NCBI RefSeq assembly: GCF_963678635.1
Contig: NC_087070.1
Location: 21,375,461 to 21,435,460, forward strand
DNA length: 60,000 nt
Source: Symsagittifera roscoffensis
Lineage: Eukaryota > Xenacoelomorpha > Acoela > Convolutidae
Direction of reading: 5' to 3'
The number at the start of each line of letters is the position of its first letter. Position 1 is the stretch's first letter. Under the pieces are notes generated by a model. The model was not told where the DNA came from, made no database searches, and saw only the letters and a program-made list of their open reading frames with translations. Shown piece by piece: positions 25,101 to 34,356 of the stretch. The translations under genes were made by a program, and so were the position numbers.

Positions 25101-28100
25101 CAATTTTTGCAAGAAAATGGGACACTATGAGCGAACTTGTAGAGGACGTCGATCGGCGAATAGGGGTCGCGTAGGCATGATAAATGAGGATGACACCAAT
25201 GGCGGGACTACCCAAGATTATCCGGAGGAGAGTGCATCCAATTACGGAAGTTCTGTCGGATGGGTGACTGATTCAAAGACACCGGCACATGGATGGGATT
25301 CGGATAGTTCGACGGAGTATGTGGTTATGTCAATTCGGCGGAAGGAGGAAACGGAATTAAAAGTCGCGGGGGCCAAACTAGCCTTAAGAATCAACGGCAA
25401 AGCAACTCAGGCCTGGATTGACAGTGGTTCGCCAATATCCATCTTCACTATTGGGGAACTAAAACGTACCCTGGGGACAGTCAACGTACAATTGAAACCG
25501 CTGAATCCACAAGACGACCAATTCCGCGATTACGGAAACAATCCGTTAAAATTTCTGGGCAAGATGCAAGTCACGCTTCATTCCAATGGATGGACTTGTT
25601 CGTCGGATATAAACGTCATCGGAGGGTGCCGACCGTCTATTATTGGCAGGGATTTAATGCCCTCACTAGGACTGATGCTGGTACAAGCACCATCGACAGA
25701 AGGGGTGAAAAGCATACATACCACGGAAGGAACTGTGGCGATGGACAATGACCTGGATGAGTGGCAGACACATTTCTGTAAGCAATTTCAACATCTTTTT
25801 CACAGGGTAGGGCGCATTCGAAATTATAAGGTGCAGGCAGATTTCTTCAAAAACCTAACTCCAATTCAACAAAAAGGTAGGCGAGTACCTATAACGTTAC
25901 AGGAAAAAGTCGATAAGGAGATTGAAAAACTGTTGGGACAGGGTCATATCCAAAAGTTGGAAGAATGTTCAGACAAATACTTTGTTTCACCTATTGTCAT
26001 CACCGTGAAAAAGGACGGTTCTGTTAAACTTGCACTGGAATCTAGAGAACTAAACAAACAAGTGCATAAGAATAAATACCAAATGCCCAATATTGAAGAA
26101 CTAATGGACATCGTAGGGCAAACTATCAGCGAACGCAAACAGGGGGATGTCTTTTTTACAACGATGGACCTCACGTACGCATACGGCCAACTTCCTTTAA
26201 ATGAAAACACTAGTAAACATTGCAATTTTTCATTGGTGGGAGGCCGTTCTACCGGTACATATCGATTCAAAACAGGATTCTACGGATTGACAACCATGCC
26301 GGCGGAATTTCAACGGGTCATGGATGCCATTCTGGCTGAATTTCCGTGCGCGCATGCTTTCATTGATGATATATTAGTAATTTCGAAAGGTACCAAGATC
26401 GAACATATCGCTTTAGTGGAGAAGATTTTAATGAAACTCGATAAAGAAAATATGGCTTTGAAGCTAGAAAAATGTCAATTTGCGAAAAATACTTGCGAGT
26501 GGTTAGGCCACCGGATTACGAAATCAGGGATTACACCAATGGTGCGGAAAACAGATCCAATTGACAAATTAACCGCCCCGAAAACGCTCTCTCAGTTGAA
26601 ATCGTTCATGGGGTCAATCCATAGTCTTCACAAATACTTACCGGCGTTAGCGGAAACTTCGGCGCCTCTACGTCCACTTCTAAGTAAGAAGAACGAATTC
26701 CTCTGGACAATTGACTGCCAAACAGCGTTCGAATCGATTAAGAAACAAGTCGCGAACATTGTCGAACTTAAGCATTTCGACGTACATAAGGATATACGTA
26801 TCGTGTGCGACGCAAGCCATAACGGTTTGGGGGCGGTACTCGAACAACTAGGCACCGAGGGTTGGCGACCAATATCATTTGCGTCCCGGTTTTTAAATGC
26901 GGCCGAAAAGAAATATTCGACGAATGAGCTAGAAATGCTGGCCGTAGTTTGGGGCTCCGAATACTTCAGAAATTATATTTTCGGGCGGAAATTTACTGTG
27001 GTGACAGATCATAAGGCTTTGCTATCTTTATTGAATGGGAACAATAAGAGAAACAAGACTATGTTCAGTCGATTAACTCGCTGGATTGATAGAATTATCC
27101 CCTTTGATTTTGTCATTGAACACATGCCTGGGGCTAAAATTGGCCTGGCGGATTACCTTTCAAGGCATCCGGTGGGGGAAGCCACGAAAGTTAGTCTTTA
27201 TGATAACACTTTCACAGTGGCAAAATTGAAATCAATTACCAATTCACTCGGATATATTGATACCAATAAAGGGATCATCAAAGCATCAAAGGAATCAATT
27301 GTTTCAGCTAAAGATATTCAAGTTGGAAACGATAAAGTTAACATTCCACCGGAAGAGGGCGTCAAAACGCGTGACCATCGGTGGACCAATCAGAAGCCAC
27401 TAAAACGAATAGCTGAGTGTAATGACCGGGAAAGCGCAAAAGTAGTAAAGTCAATCACCGAATGTAAACTACGTGAGTCTGATATTAATTCCACAGTAAA
27501 CAGTAGTCCTCTATTTAACAAAACAAATTATCGATCTAACAAAATACACATATCTACAATGACATCACTTAATTTGAAGAAATTAAATAAATTACTGTTG
27601 AAACATCCAGAAATAACGAGCGGCAGTAGCAGCGAGGTGGAGATTGTGGATGCACGATTGGAGGCGGAGACGCATCACACCAGGGACATTCGATGCAACA
27701 CAGTCATCTCCATTCCTTCGGCATTCGGAGGTGAAATTTTTCCGGCGGCATACCCAGCAGGAGGGAACGTCATCATGTCAGTAATCCCCCGGGACTGCAA
27801 GATAGTCCGCAAAAGCAGTGCACTGCCGGAGCTATTCAACCTGAAGCTCGTGGAAGCGAACTATAAAGGGGACCCCCAGATGCGCGCAATAAAAGAACTG
27901 GTGGAGAGTAAGGACCCGGATTTGGAAAAGAAGGTCAGAGCAATGGGTGCCTACCTCGGACAGCACACACATGATTTCCACGTGCGGGAAAATTGTCTGT
28001 GGATGGACGAACGACTCGTCATCCCCATACCACTCAGGAAGGCTGTGGTTAATCGGATACATGCGTTTCACCATGGGCGCTCGAGTATGTTCGACGCTGC

Positions 28101-31100
28101 GAGGGATGTCTGGTTTCCCTATCTCCACCGGAGTTTAGTCGCAGCTGCGGATGGATGCAAGGAATGCACCGATGCAGGTAAAAGCCTTAAACCATTATGC
28201 GCCAAAGGTGATGTTGGGAAGATCTATGAACCACGCGAGCCGAACGAATGCTTACAGCTTGATTTTTGGGGTCCAATTAGATACTTAAATGAATCAAGTA
28301 AATATGTCTTGGTAGCGGTTGACCGATTCTCACGTTGGCCCTCTGCAATGATCTGCGGAAATAATAAAAGCGACAAGGTCCTTAAGTTCATTAAACAATA
28401 CATATCTCAACATGGTGTCCCTAGGAAAATTTTTATGGATCAAGGTACAAGTTTCACATCAAATGCAGTTAAATCATTTTGCAATTCCGAAGGAATTGAA
28501 ATAATTTATTCACCCGTGAATGATCATCGCGCCACCGGGTGTGTCGAACGTACCATTGGCAGTCTGAAAAACTTTGTCTTAACTTACGCTAAAGAAAAAG
28601 ATAGTGGAAACTTAGAATCAATGATAGAACGAGCCTTGAGTGCTCTAAGATTTGCCCCAAATGCTACTCTCAAGATATCGCCGTTTGAGGCTCATCACGG
28701 CAGAGAAGCCAATACGGTACTGCGAAATCTTACGAAAAAGCCAACCCTGCAAAACCTAAACTGCGCCAGAGTGTTGAAACAAAAATCTGCCTATTTAGAT
28801 TCTACTGACCCCAGAGCTCCGAGGAACATCCAACCCATGGCAACGGATTGGGAAGAACGATCCGACGTGGAGTTTGATGTCGATCATATGAATCACCCTA
28901 GGCGACTGACGCAAAATCAACTAGTTTCGGCGGCGGATGGAACACCAATGGCTGACGGGGACGGGAAACAGGCTGGTGGGGGAAAGTCTAAACAGCCAAG
29001 TAAACGGACCGAACTGTTGTTCCAACGACTCAAGGATAGCAATAAAAGGTATAGACCCATAAACCAAAAAGTAATTCGCGAATCTAAGCACACTATAACT
29101 CTAGCAAATGGCTCTGTACTTAGGAAAAGTGGGGTTGCCGAGAAAGTCATCAAATCGAACGCGCCAACTACCGCGAGTAAGCTAACACTACCACTCCCAG
29201 CTATGAGTGCATTGCAACGTCGGGCGGAACTAAAGCGAGCAGCGAACGAACAGGCGGCGGGGACGAGCACACAGAGTAAAGCAAGCGCACAGAGTACGGC
29301 TGATAACAGAGTGCGAGAATTTTCACCAGCGGAGGAGGACGATTCGGACTCGGAGTACGAGCCAATAACAATTTCCAAACACGCAGGGAACTCAACAATA
29401 GCACCAGGGCGAGATGTGGAAGGAAATGAACCAAAAATGAATAACGATGTAGAAGACGGAATTGGAAGACCAAACTTATCCGAAGGAAGCGGAGCTGGAA
29501 AATCCCAGGGGGTGGACACGGAGGTCCAGACTATGAGCAACGAGCAAGGGGGGAGTGCCCCAAATTTGAGTAACGAAGGACGAGGGGGGAAACATTCTAA
29601 AAAGAAAGGGGAACGAGTACGACGCTTACGTCTCGTATCATACTCGAGTCAAGAATCAGAAGATGGAACAGGATCACGGAAAAGTACCAGGAAGCGGACG
29701 GCGGTATCTAAATTCGGCGGGGTTATGATAGATAGTATATTGAAAGCGAGAACATCCAAAGGAGAGGAAGACAGAGAGCGGGACACTAATTGAGCAGGAA
29801 GGCACATTTGAAAGAGGGAGTGAAAAAAAAAAAGGAAACTCAAGAAACTTGTTAAACTAAAACTCATGCCCAGGGAGAGGGTGGACTTTCGCTGGTCTAA
29901 AACTCAAACATTTCCGTTGGATAATTTTAAAACAGTTGTTTGAAAATTGATTGTTGAGGGAATGTCATATATAGTATCTAATCATATATTACGTGTTGGC
30001 GCCATTGGTTAGCTATGTGTCTGGTGCGGCTACTAATTAATTAATACCTGTCAACCTTAAGTTTAGTCTGCGATGTTTGGATTCACTGTTGTTAACCGTT
30101 AAAGAATAAACGAGTCAATCTTAGTTCAGTGAATAAAAGATATTGAATCTGCATTTTTCACAGATATCTTCGATGTTTATCAATTTCTATCCGGAGTATT
30201 GATTTGAAGCAGGATCAGATCTAGAAATTTATCGGTTTGCTGAAATCTAGTTGATCTTTGTGAGCCGTTTTAAACGAATGTTGTCAAATTTTTGGGGCGG
30301 CGTGAACTCCCCTCTCTTAGTAATGCCGAAAGCATCCTGGGATATTATTGGGGTTTGATTGTCGTAAAATAGTACCAAAGGGAAATTCCATAATTTCTAT
30401 TTATTTCATGTAGGTTCCAGAACTGTTGAGTTTGATGCGCAGCAGCAACTCCCTCGTGCGAAACGACTCCAAGACATTCCTGTCAGACCTCGCCCACCTC
30501 TTCAACAGTTCACAATACCCCTCATGTGAACAGATTTTGAACAAAAACCCAGATGTTAATGTATACAGTCTGGTCTCTTGTTTTATTCACTATAATCCAC
30601 TCAAGTGGTTCGATGAGATCAAAAAACAAGATGGCATCAATGATTTACTCGACAAGATAAGGTGACTTCTTAATTATAATTCAAGGGTTCGAGAGCAAGT
30701 TAGGATTCCGATCAGGTGCGGACTTAGGGTGGGGGGGGGGGGGGGCGGACGTCTTCCTCCCTCAGGGATTCGACCCCCTGCCGACCCAAAGGGTCCCCCC
30801 TTCGGTACTTTTTAAGAAATCCATTTTTGGCCGACAGACCCTAAAATTTTTCTAAAGGCGCCTCGGGCGCCAATATATACTAACTTTGAGGGGAGCGCGC
30901 GCCCAAAAAAACGCAATTTTTCACCTGTTTTTTTTTCAAAATATTGGCCAAAACAGCGTTTTAATACTGCTTTAGGAGAGCTCGGAAAATCAATTTGGTC
31001 GACCTAAAAAAAAGGTCGTCAAAATTTTCGAAATTTTTTTGAAAATCCGCCCCCTCCCCCCCTCGTGAAAATCCTAGATCCGCCCCTGATTCCGATTGAC

Positions 31101-33114
31101 TGAGTAACAACATTCATGGTACATGGTTTTTGCTTCAGATAAATCAAGTTTGCTGATTGTTTTTTTCTTCCCAAAATAATTAGCTGGTTTGTGTTTTAAA
31201 GCAGAAAAAGGAACCACAGTGCTTTAAGACATGAAGATGTTCATTGCGATAAGACCACTATTTCACGAGGAAAAATACCAAGAAAAACCTGTTCGACTGA
31301 TAACGGCTAACCGTTTTTGTGCCACTTTATTAAGTCTTTCATGCCTTTTTTCTTTGTTGTTTGGTTATTACTTTATAAGTTTTAAGTTATTGCAACTGAA
31401 TAATTGTTCAAGGTCGATGTATGCGACGATTCACGTGACAGAAGCAGTGAATGACCATGAAATTCAGACAGAAAAGCCAGAGATACAGGTTGGTACATTT
31501 CCATTGTTATTTAGAGTCATGAACGTAGTGAACACTCTTTATTTAGGTCATGGTGATTTTTTTTGTGAAGAAGTCTGAAAAATTGTTCACGATCAAATTA
31601 GATTTTTTGCGGTTTGGCGTTTGAATTCTTTTTTAGTTCAGCTCCTTTCGTTTAATTAAAGTAAGGCCAATTTTTATCGAACAGCAAAAGTGTAAAGGTC
31701 TTGAAAAACGTGATCAATTTCTAATTTTTAACGTGGATTTTAACTTTCGGATTTCCCAGCGGAAACATTTTAGCCTATTGATCCAGTTTTCTCAAGTTGG
31801 GTCAAGTTGGATAAAGAGTGTCAAAAAAGTCTCAACCTAAATTGTCCTTGAAATTCAAAGAACTTCAAGGGCAAAAATTTTAAAAACATTTATAACTTGA
31901 AGTTTTTTTCTAACATGTTATTTTTTTTCTGTTTCTTTTCGTTTATGACTCCTTTCATACTGTCTGCTGGCTATGTTTCGCACAATTTGCTAATGAGAAC
32001 TGAAAACGTCATTGGCAGAGTTTTTAATTTGGTCAAAATAGTAGTGGTCTCCTTTTCACTAACCACCAATCAGTTTTGCCTTTGGAAGCGTTTCTTGAAG
32101 TTACTATGCTATTTTAGTTAATCAATGCTTAAAGTAGGTTGTGATACCTTTGCCAAATTTAGTTCATTTCAGTCCATTTCACATAGTGAAGGGAGGAACT
32201 ATGGCATAGATAGTGCTTTTTCATCCCAATTTTGACCACAGCAAAAATCGTAGTGGCGGCATATTAAAACCAATCGGTCGCTACTCACCAGCTGCAAAAA
32301 AAATTAAAAAAAATTGTCTCCGTGCACAGAAAACTGGATTTTTCTGTTCTTCAAGTCTTGAAGTCTGGATTTTTCTGTTCTTCAAACCAAAACGACAAAA
32401 GGAGAGCTTCAGTTTCTGCAGCAATTTGTACATTCTTTTGTTTGACCTAATTTTTTAAACCATTTTTTTGACCTGTTGTAATCGCCCCTTACCGAAAAAA
32501 AACTGCAAATTAGGGGAAATTGAAGAAAAAAAACGTTTTGGATTTTTCTGGACTTCTTTAATCCAATCGGTGTTGTCGGTCTCTTTCTTTGTTATTAGCA
32601 CAGCAGTCAGCTATTCATGATTTGAATTTAATTCAAAAAAAATTTAAATGATGTTTTTGGGTAATCGCAACTTTGGTAGATTGTTGTTTCATGACATACG
32701 AATGAATTTTAGTTTGAGAAGCTGCTTGCTGAGATCGGAGGAGTTCTTGGACTGTGGGTCGGCATCTCAATAATCACACTGATGGAGTTCCTCGAAATCA
32801 TCGTGTTCTCCGTTTACTTCCTCCGCAGCTCCTGGAACTGGCTCTCCAAAATACCCAAGAACGCCATAACCACGTCCAAAAACAATGGAAGTACTTTAAA
32901 TCCTGTTACGCACAATTTCAACCGCGCTTCTCCTACGAAAAGGGGTGTGGAACACCGAGAGTTGACAACTTACGTGAATTGCTATGTTAAAGAATCTCCA
33001 TCGGCCAAATCTTCACAGCAAAGTGGAAACGATCTTTTAGTTCCGAGGTCCAACAGACAAATTCCAGTTTTCACTATTGAAAAAAAGGCCGAAGATGAAA
33101 CAAGTTTTGATTAA
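16107..33114 (+). CDS. DEG/ENaC (ASIC-like) ion channel subunit, 11 exons
   Basis: Exons: 16107-16482, 16727-16865, 17391-17567, 17958-18058, 18819-19009, 19436-19531, 19744-19867, 23392-23534, 30414-30661, 31413-31488, 32713-33114. All introns are GT-AG and all phases agree, giving 690 residues. The family forms trimeric Na+-permeable plasma-membrane channels. Visible marks are the N-terminal gating His-Gly (STAHGMERI, H32-G33), TM1 (IFWILTFFLSMFMVSSQCW) and FPYITFC after it. The Cys-rich ectodomain has DCSFRGKPCN, YGNCFTFQS, CRKLCIEDSLYDECGCA and CHLPCRDTQYE. TM2 (IGGVLGLWVGISIITLMEF) carries the G-x-S selectivity filter as Gly574-Ile-Ser576, and a roughly 100-residue cytoplasmic tail follows. 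Exon 9 adds about 45 residues beyond the usual length before TM2. The start is the ATG at 16107; an upstream exon joining at 16167 is an alternative. The exact subfamily and ligand cannot be told. Confidence 0.88.
21733..22330 (-). pseudogene. Unrecognised decayed coding fragment inside intron 7
   Basis: On the minus strand, about 22330-22060 reads as an ordered protein segment: Cys- and Lys-rich start, then a hydrophobic IICLAIGGSSLALIFANWWV, then CKPVLKKKIPEICKPMEVLI. After a stop and a frame change near 21970 it continues into a 70-codon frame, 21945-21733, which includes KKRYQLSELKKFSKRNVDDI and NAAINLLPYLQIALEKAHKN. The two parts look like one protein of about 200 residues broken by two stops and one frameshift. 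I do not recognise the family. It could be an old transposon gene or a retrocopied host gene; the hydrophobic segment might be membrane-spanning. Confidence 0.4.
22960..22978 (+). repeat. 19-base G homopolymer
   Basis: An uninterrupted run of 19 G in intron 7, unusual in this AT-rich setting. It is not bounded by the inverted repeats that mark the other G runs of the window (the hAT MITEs). Confidence 0.85.
23882..24011 (+). repeat. 130-bp direct repeat, left copy, flanking the Gypsy element
   Basis: It begins GATATCTTCGATGTTTATC and ends CGAATGTTGTCAAATTTT, directly against the TGTCATATAT start of the 5' LTR. The same 130 bases follow the 3' LTR without a mismatch that I can see. Confidence 0.93.
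24012..24211 (+). repeat. 5' LTR of the Gypsy element
   Basis: 200 bp, TGTCATATATAGTATC... to ...TGCATTTTTCACA. It contains GGCGCCATTGGTTAG and two AATAAA motifs (in AGAATAAACG and GTGAATAAAAG) that could serve 3' end formation. Its last base is also the A of the gag ATG. Confidence 0.95.
24211..29793 (+). CDS. Gypsy Gag-Pol polyprotein (1860 aa)
   Basis: One intact frame. Gag covers about residues 1-250, followed by a Gly/Arg-rich linker and two CCHC-type zinc knuckles: CYNCDQSGFTPDHIPKC from 274 and CNFCKKMGHYERTC from 297. The retropepsin core is DSG at 404-406. Reverse transcriptase has FFTTMDLTYAYGQLPL and the active site FIDD at 717-720 (Ile in place of the usual Val). RNase H starts with IVCDASHNG (D867). 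Integrase has an HHCC domain (H1284, H1288 and CKEC) and the triad D1351, D1410, E1446, a D-35-E spacing. About 300 extra residues after integrase are charged, Ser/Glu-rich and of unknown function. It makes particles, copies the RNA and inserts the DNA. The ATG overlaps the last LTR base. The next in-frame Met, at residue 31, is an alternative start. Confidence 0.95.
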   Translation: MAQQAGQSAGSGKNPLGITAFWPSKCTEAPMLWEHWITRFTWGVIAKHSFNPTAFYFANTLTEAQITGLPEEVNGKNRVEAEQTLISNLYLCLGERGQDELHNRKPHLDLATTRYPRVLDEFESVFRKERNETFETYQLLSRKQRDGETLEEFHSVLSGLAARCSLGTLERRVLRDVFIVNMSNKEAQTELCRSTKTPDEVYRIALSYERGDKYAKSYKVSGGGLTAAPAGSLQIKAEPISAIRGGYRRPFQRGGRGFGRGGTRGRGGAADRKCYNCDQSGFTPDHIPKCPARNVTCNFCKKMGHYERTCRGRRSANRGRVGMINEDDTNGGTTQDYPEESASNYGSSVGWVTDSKTPAHGWDSDSSTEYVVMSIRRKEETELKVAGAKLALRINGKATQAWIDSGSPISIFTIGELKRTLGTVNVQLKPLNPQDDQFRDYGNNPLKFLGKMQVTLHSNGWTCSSDINVIGGCRPSIIGRDLMPSLGLMLVQAPSTEGVKSIHTTEGTVAMDNDLDEWQTHFCKQFQHLFHRVGRIRNYKVQADFFKNLTPIQQKGRRVPITLQEKVDKEIEKLLGQGHIQKLEECSDKYFVSPIVITVKKDGSVKLALESRELNKQVHKNKYQMPNIEELMDIVGQTISERKQGDVFFTTMDLTYAYGQLPLNENTSKHCNFSLVGGRSTGTYRFKTGFYGLTTMPAEFQRVMDAILAEFPCAHAFIDDILVISKGTKIEHIALVEKILMKLDKENMALKLEKCQFAKNTCEWLGHRITKSGITPMVRKTDPIDKLTAPKTLSQLKSFMGSIHSLHKYLPALAETSAPLRPLLSKKNEFLWTIDCQTAFESIKKQVANIVELKHFDVHKDIRIVCDASHNGLGAVLEQLGTEGWRPISFASRFLNAAEKKYSTNELEMLAVVWGSEYFRNYIFGRKFTVVTDHKALLSLLNGNNKRNKTMFSRLTRWIDRIIPFDFVIEHMPGAKIGLADYLSRHPVGEATKVSLYDNTFTVAKLKSITNSLGYIDTNKGIIKASKESIVSAKDIQVGNDKVNIPPEEGVKTRDHRWTNQKPLKRIAECNDRESAKVVKSITECKLRESDINSTVNSSPLFNKTNYRSNKIHISTMTSLNLKKLNKLLLKHPEITSGSSSEVEIVDARLEAETHHTRDIRCNTVISIPSAFGGEIFPAAYPAGGNVIMSVIPRDCKIVRKSSALPELFNLKLVEANYKGDPQMRAIKELVESKDPDLEKKVRAMGAYLGQHTHDFHVRENCLWMDERLVIPIPLRKAVVNRIHAFHHGRSSMFDAARDVWFPYLHRSLVAAADGCKECTDAGKSLKPLCAKGDVGKIYEPREPNECLQLDFWGPIRYLNESSKYVLVAVDRFSRWPSAMICGNNKSDKVLKFIKQYISQHGVPRKIFMDQGTSFTSNAVKSFCNSEGIEIIYSPVNDHRATGCVERTIGSLKNFVLTYAKEKDSGNLESMIERALSALRFAPNATLKISPFEAHHGREANTVLRNLTKKPTLQNLNCARVLKQKSAYLDSTDPRAPRNIQPMATDWEERSDVEFDVDHMNHPRRLTQNQLVSAADGTPMADGDGKQAGGGKSKQPSKRTELLFQRLKDSNKRYRPINQKVIRESKHTITLANGSVLRKSGVAEKVIKSNAPTTASKLTLPLPAMSALQRRAELKRAANEQAAGTSTQSKASAQSTADNRVREFSPAEEDDSDSEYEPITISKHAGNSTIAPGRDVEGNEPKMNNDVEDGIGRPNLSEGSGAGKSQGVDTEVQTMSNEQGGSAPNLSNEGRGGKHSKKKGERVRRLRLVSYSSQESEDGTGSRKSTRKRTAVSKFGGVMIDSILKARTSKGEEDRERDTN
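24212..24229 (+). promoter_or_regulatory. Putative primer binding site
   Basis: TGGCGCAGCAAGCAGGAC directly follows the 5' LTR. TGG at this position is the complement of a tRNA CCA end, as expected for a minus-strand primer site. The first bases, TGGCGCAGC, are conserved at the same place in both decayed relatives (46597-46606 and 50505-50513). The primer tRNA cannot be named from the sequence. The site lies within the first codons of gag. Confidence 0.6.
29963..30162 (+). repeat. 3' LTR of the Gypsy element
   Basis: 200 bp, the same as the 5' LTR at every position I compared. It is preceded by the short purine stretch GAGGGAA, which could act as the polypurine tract. Confidence 0.95.
30163..30292 (+). 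repeat. 130-bp direct repeat, right copy, flanking the Gypsy element
   Basis: GATATCTTCGATG... begins directly after the CA end of the 3' LTR and repeats the 130 bases at 23882-24011. It is followed by unique intron sequence (TGGGGCGGCGTGAAC). Confidence 0.93.
30713..31088 (+). mobile_element. hAT-type MITE, copy 2 (in intron 9 of the channel gene)
   Basis: 376 bp from CAGGTGCGGACTTAGG to CCTAGATCCGCCCCTG, with a perfect 8-bp target duplication ATTCCGAT on both sides (30705-30712 and 31089-31096). The run of about 16 G near the left end and the internal blocks match copies 1 and 3. It inserted about 50 bp after the exon 9 splice donor. It is non-coding. Confidence 0.92.
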
Positions 33115-34356
33115 GAAAGAGACATTGGATTTTATACATAATTTATTGAAAAAAAAGCACGTCAATGTTAGTTAAGTCGAATTAAAATAATTTCTGTTTT
33201 TCTTATTGAATACTTTTTCGGCTCTTGTGATTTTCGGCACTCATTGCAATTACAAAAATCTGCTGATTTTTTTTTTTGCATTTTGTCTAATGCCATGAAC
33301 ATTAGTATCTGGTTTTCAGTGCCTAATTAGAAGCTCATTTTGATCTCATATTTCATTAATGATTACACAATAGATTTGATAATTTCAACCCGTGAAATGG
33401 AAACGGCAGAAAAGCCAGACGGTGGAGCTACGGCTATTTTTGAAAGACGCAACAGAGTTTTTCTGTAAGTTTGTATCCATGTGATAAAATTTATAGCGAG
33501 AAAATGTTTTCGGTGCGAAAGTCACATTAGTTATGAGACTGATTGTCGCAGCTGGAACAAAGATTTTTAGCACTGATGAGCATATCAGAGTTCGTGGAAG
33601 TATTCAAGGCCATAGACCTGCTTAAATAACTCGAGTGGCATAAAAAACGACAGGGTGTCCAGAGAGTGTCACGAATGTTACGGCTTCCAAAGACACACTC
33701 TGATTTCACAGCTGAAGATCAAAATTCAAACTCCTAGCGGGGTTTGACATCAAGAACAAGATCTGAACATAGTCGCCAGCAAAATCTAAACATAGGCAAA
33801 GGCTCAACTTAGTCGAGAAGAAAGCTTGATCATGATCTTTGACCAGGATAAGCTACAAATGTTCGGCAAACTCCTCGAAAAGTTTTAACTGCTAAATTTA
33901 ATTGCCTTTAAGTAAACGGATAAAAATGATTGAACCAGGAATCCAGTTAGAAAGAAGACTTAAAAATTGAAACTCATCAGTCAACTTTTGCTTAATTTTT
34001 GAGTTCAAAAAGCACATTATTGGTGTGAAATCAAAACTGCCAATGTTGAAAGAGTGAAGATGGCCCACACGGCCGCTAAGAACTTATCAAGGATCGAACA
34101 ATTCATACGGCTTAACATGTCAAAGTTTTTTAATCAGGCTCTCAGATGGGATCCCAGGCGCAGCTCAAGAAATTTCTCGGCACGTGAAATCCATTTTTTT
34201 ACTATTGAAATGTTAGTGACATCTTTTGAACAAAACGTAGTTTCAATTGAAAGTCAAGAAATAATGCATGCTCAAATGTGTGTTCATAAGTTCTTTTGAA
34301 ATCGCGAAATTCCAATTGAATCACGCTCAAAATGGCCATGTATAAAAAACTTTCAT
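33115..34356. other. 3' flank of the channel gene and non-coding spacer
   Basis: An ATTAAA poly(A)-like signal lies near 33181, about 65 bp after the channel stop codon, within GTCGAATTAAAATAAT. The rest is AT-rich with no supported gene. The last part probably belongs to the transposon whose transposase starts at 34357, but I could not define its inverted repeats. Confidence 0.45.

Larger units (their letters stand above)
24012..30162 (+). mobile_element. Complete Ty3/Gypsy LTR retrotransposon in intron 8 of the channel gene
   Basis: A 6151-bp element in the same orientation as the host gene. It has 200-bp LTRs at 24012-24211 and 29963-30162 that begin TG, end CA and look identical by eye, plus a single uninterrupted gag-pol frame. 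Identical LTRs and an open frame mean a recent insertion. Without the element and one copy of the flanking 130-bp repeat, intron 8 would be about 600 bp, in line with the gene's other introns. No envelope gene is recognisable. Decayed relatives lie at 43005-46606 and 49790-50513. Confidence 0.96.

Noticed and set aside
24813-29867. Minus-strand frames of 70-207 codons within the Gypsy element
   Set aside because: They are antisense shadows of the 1860-codon gag-pol frame and have no domains or independent signals.
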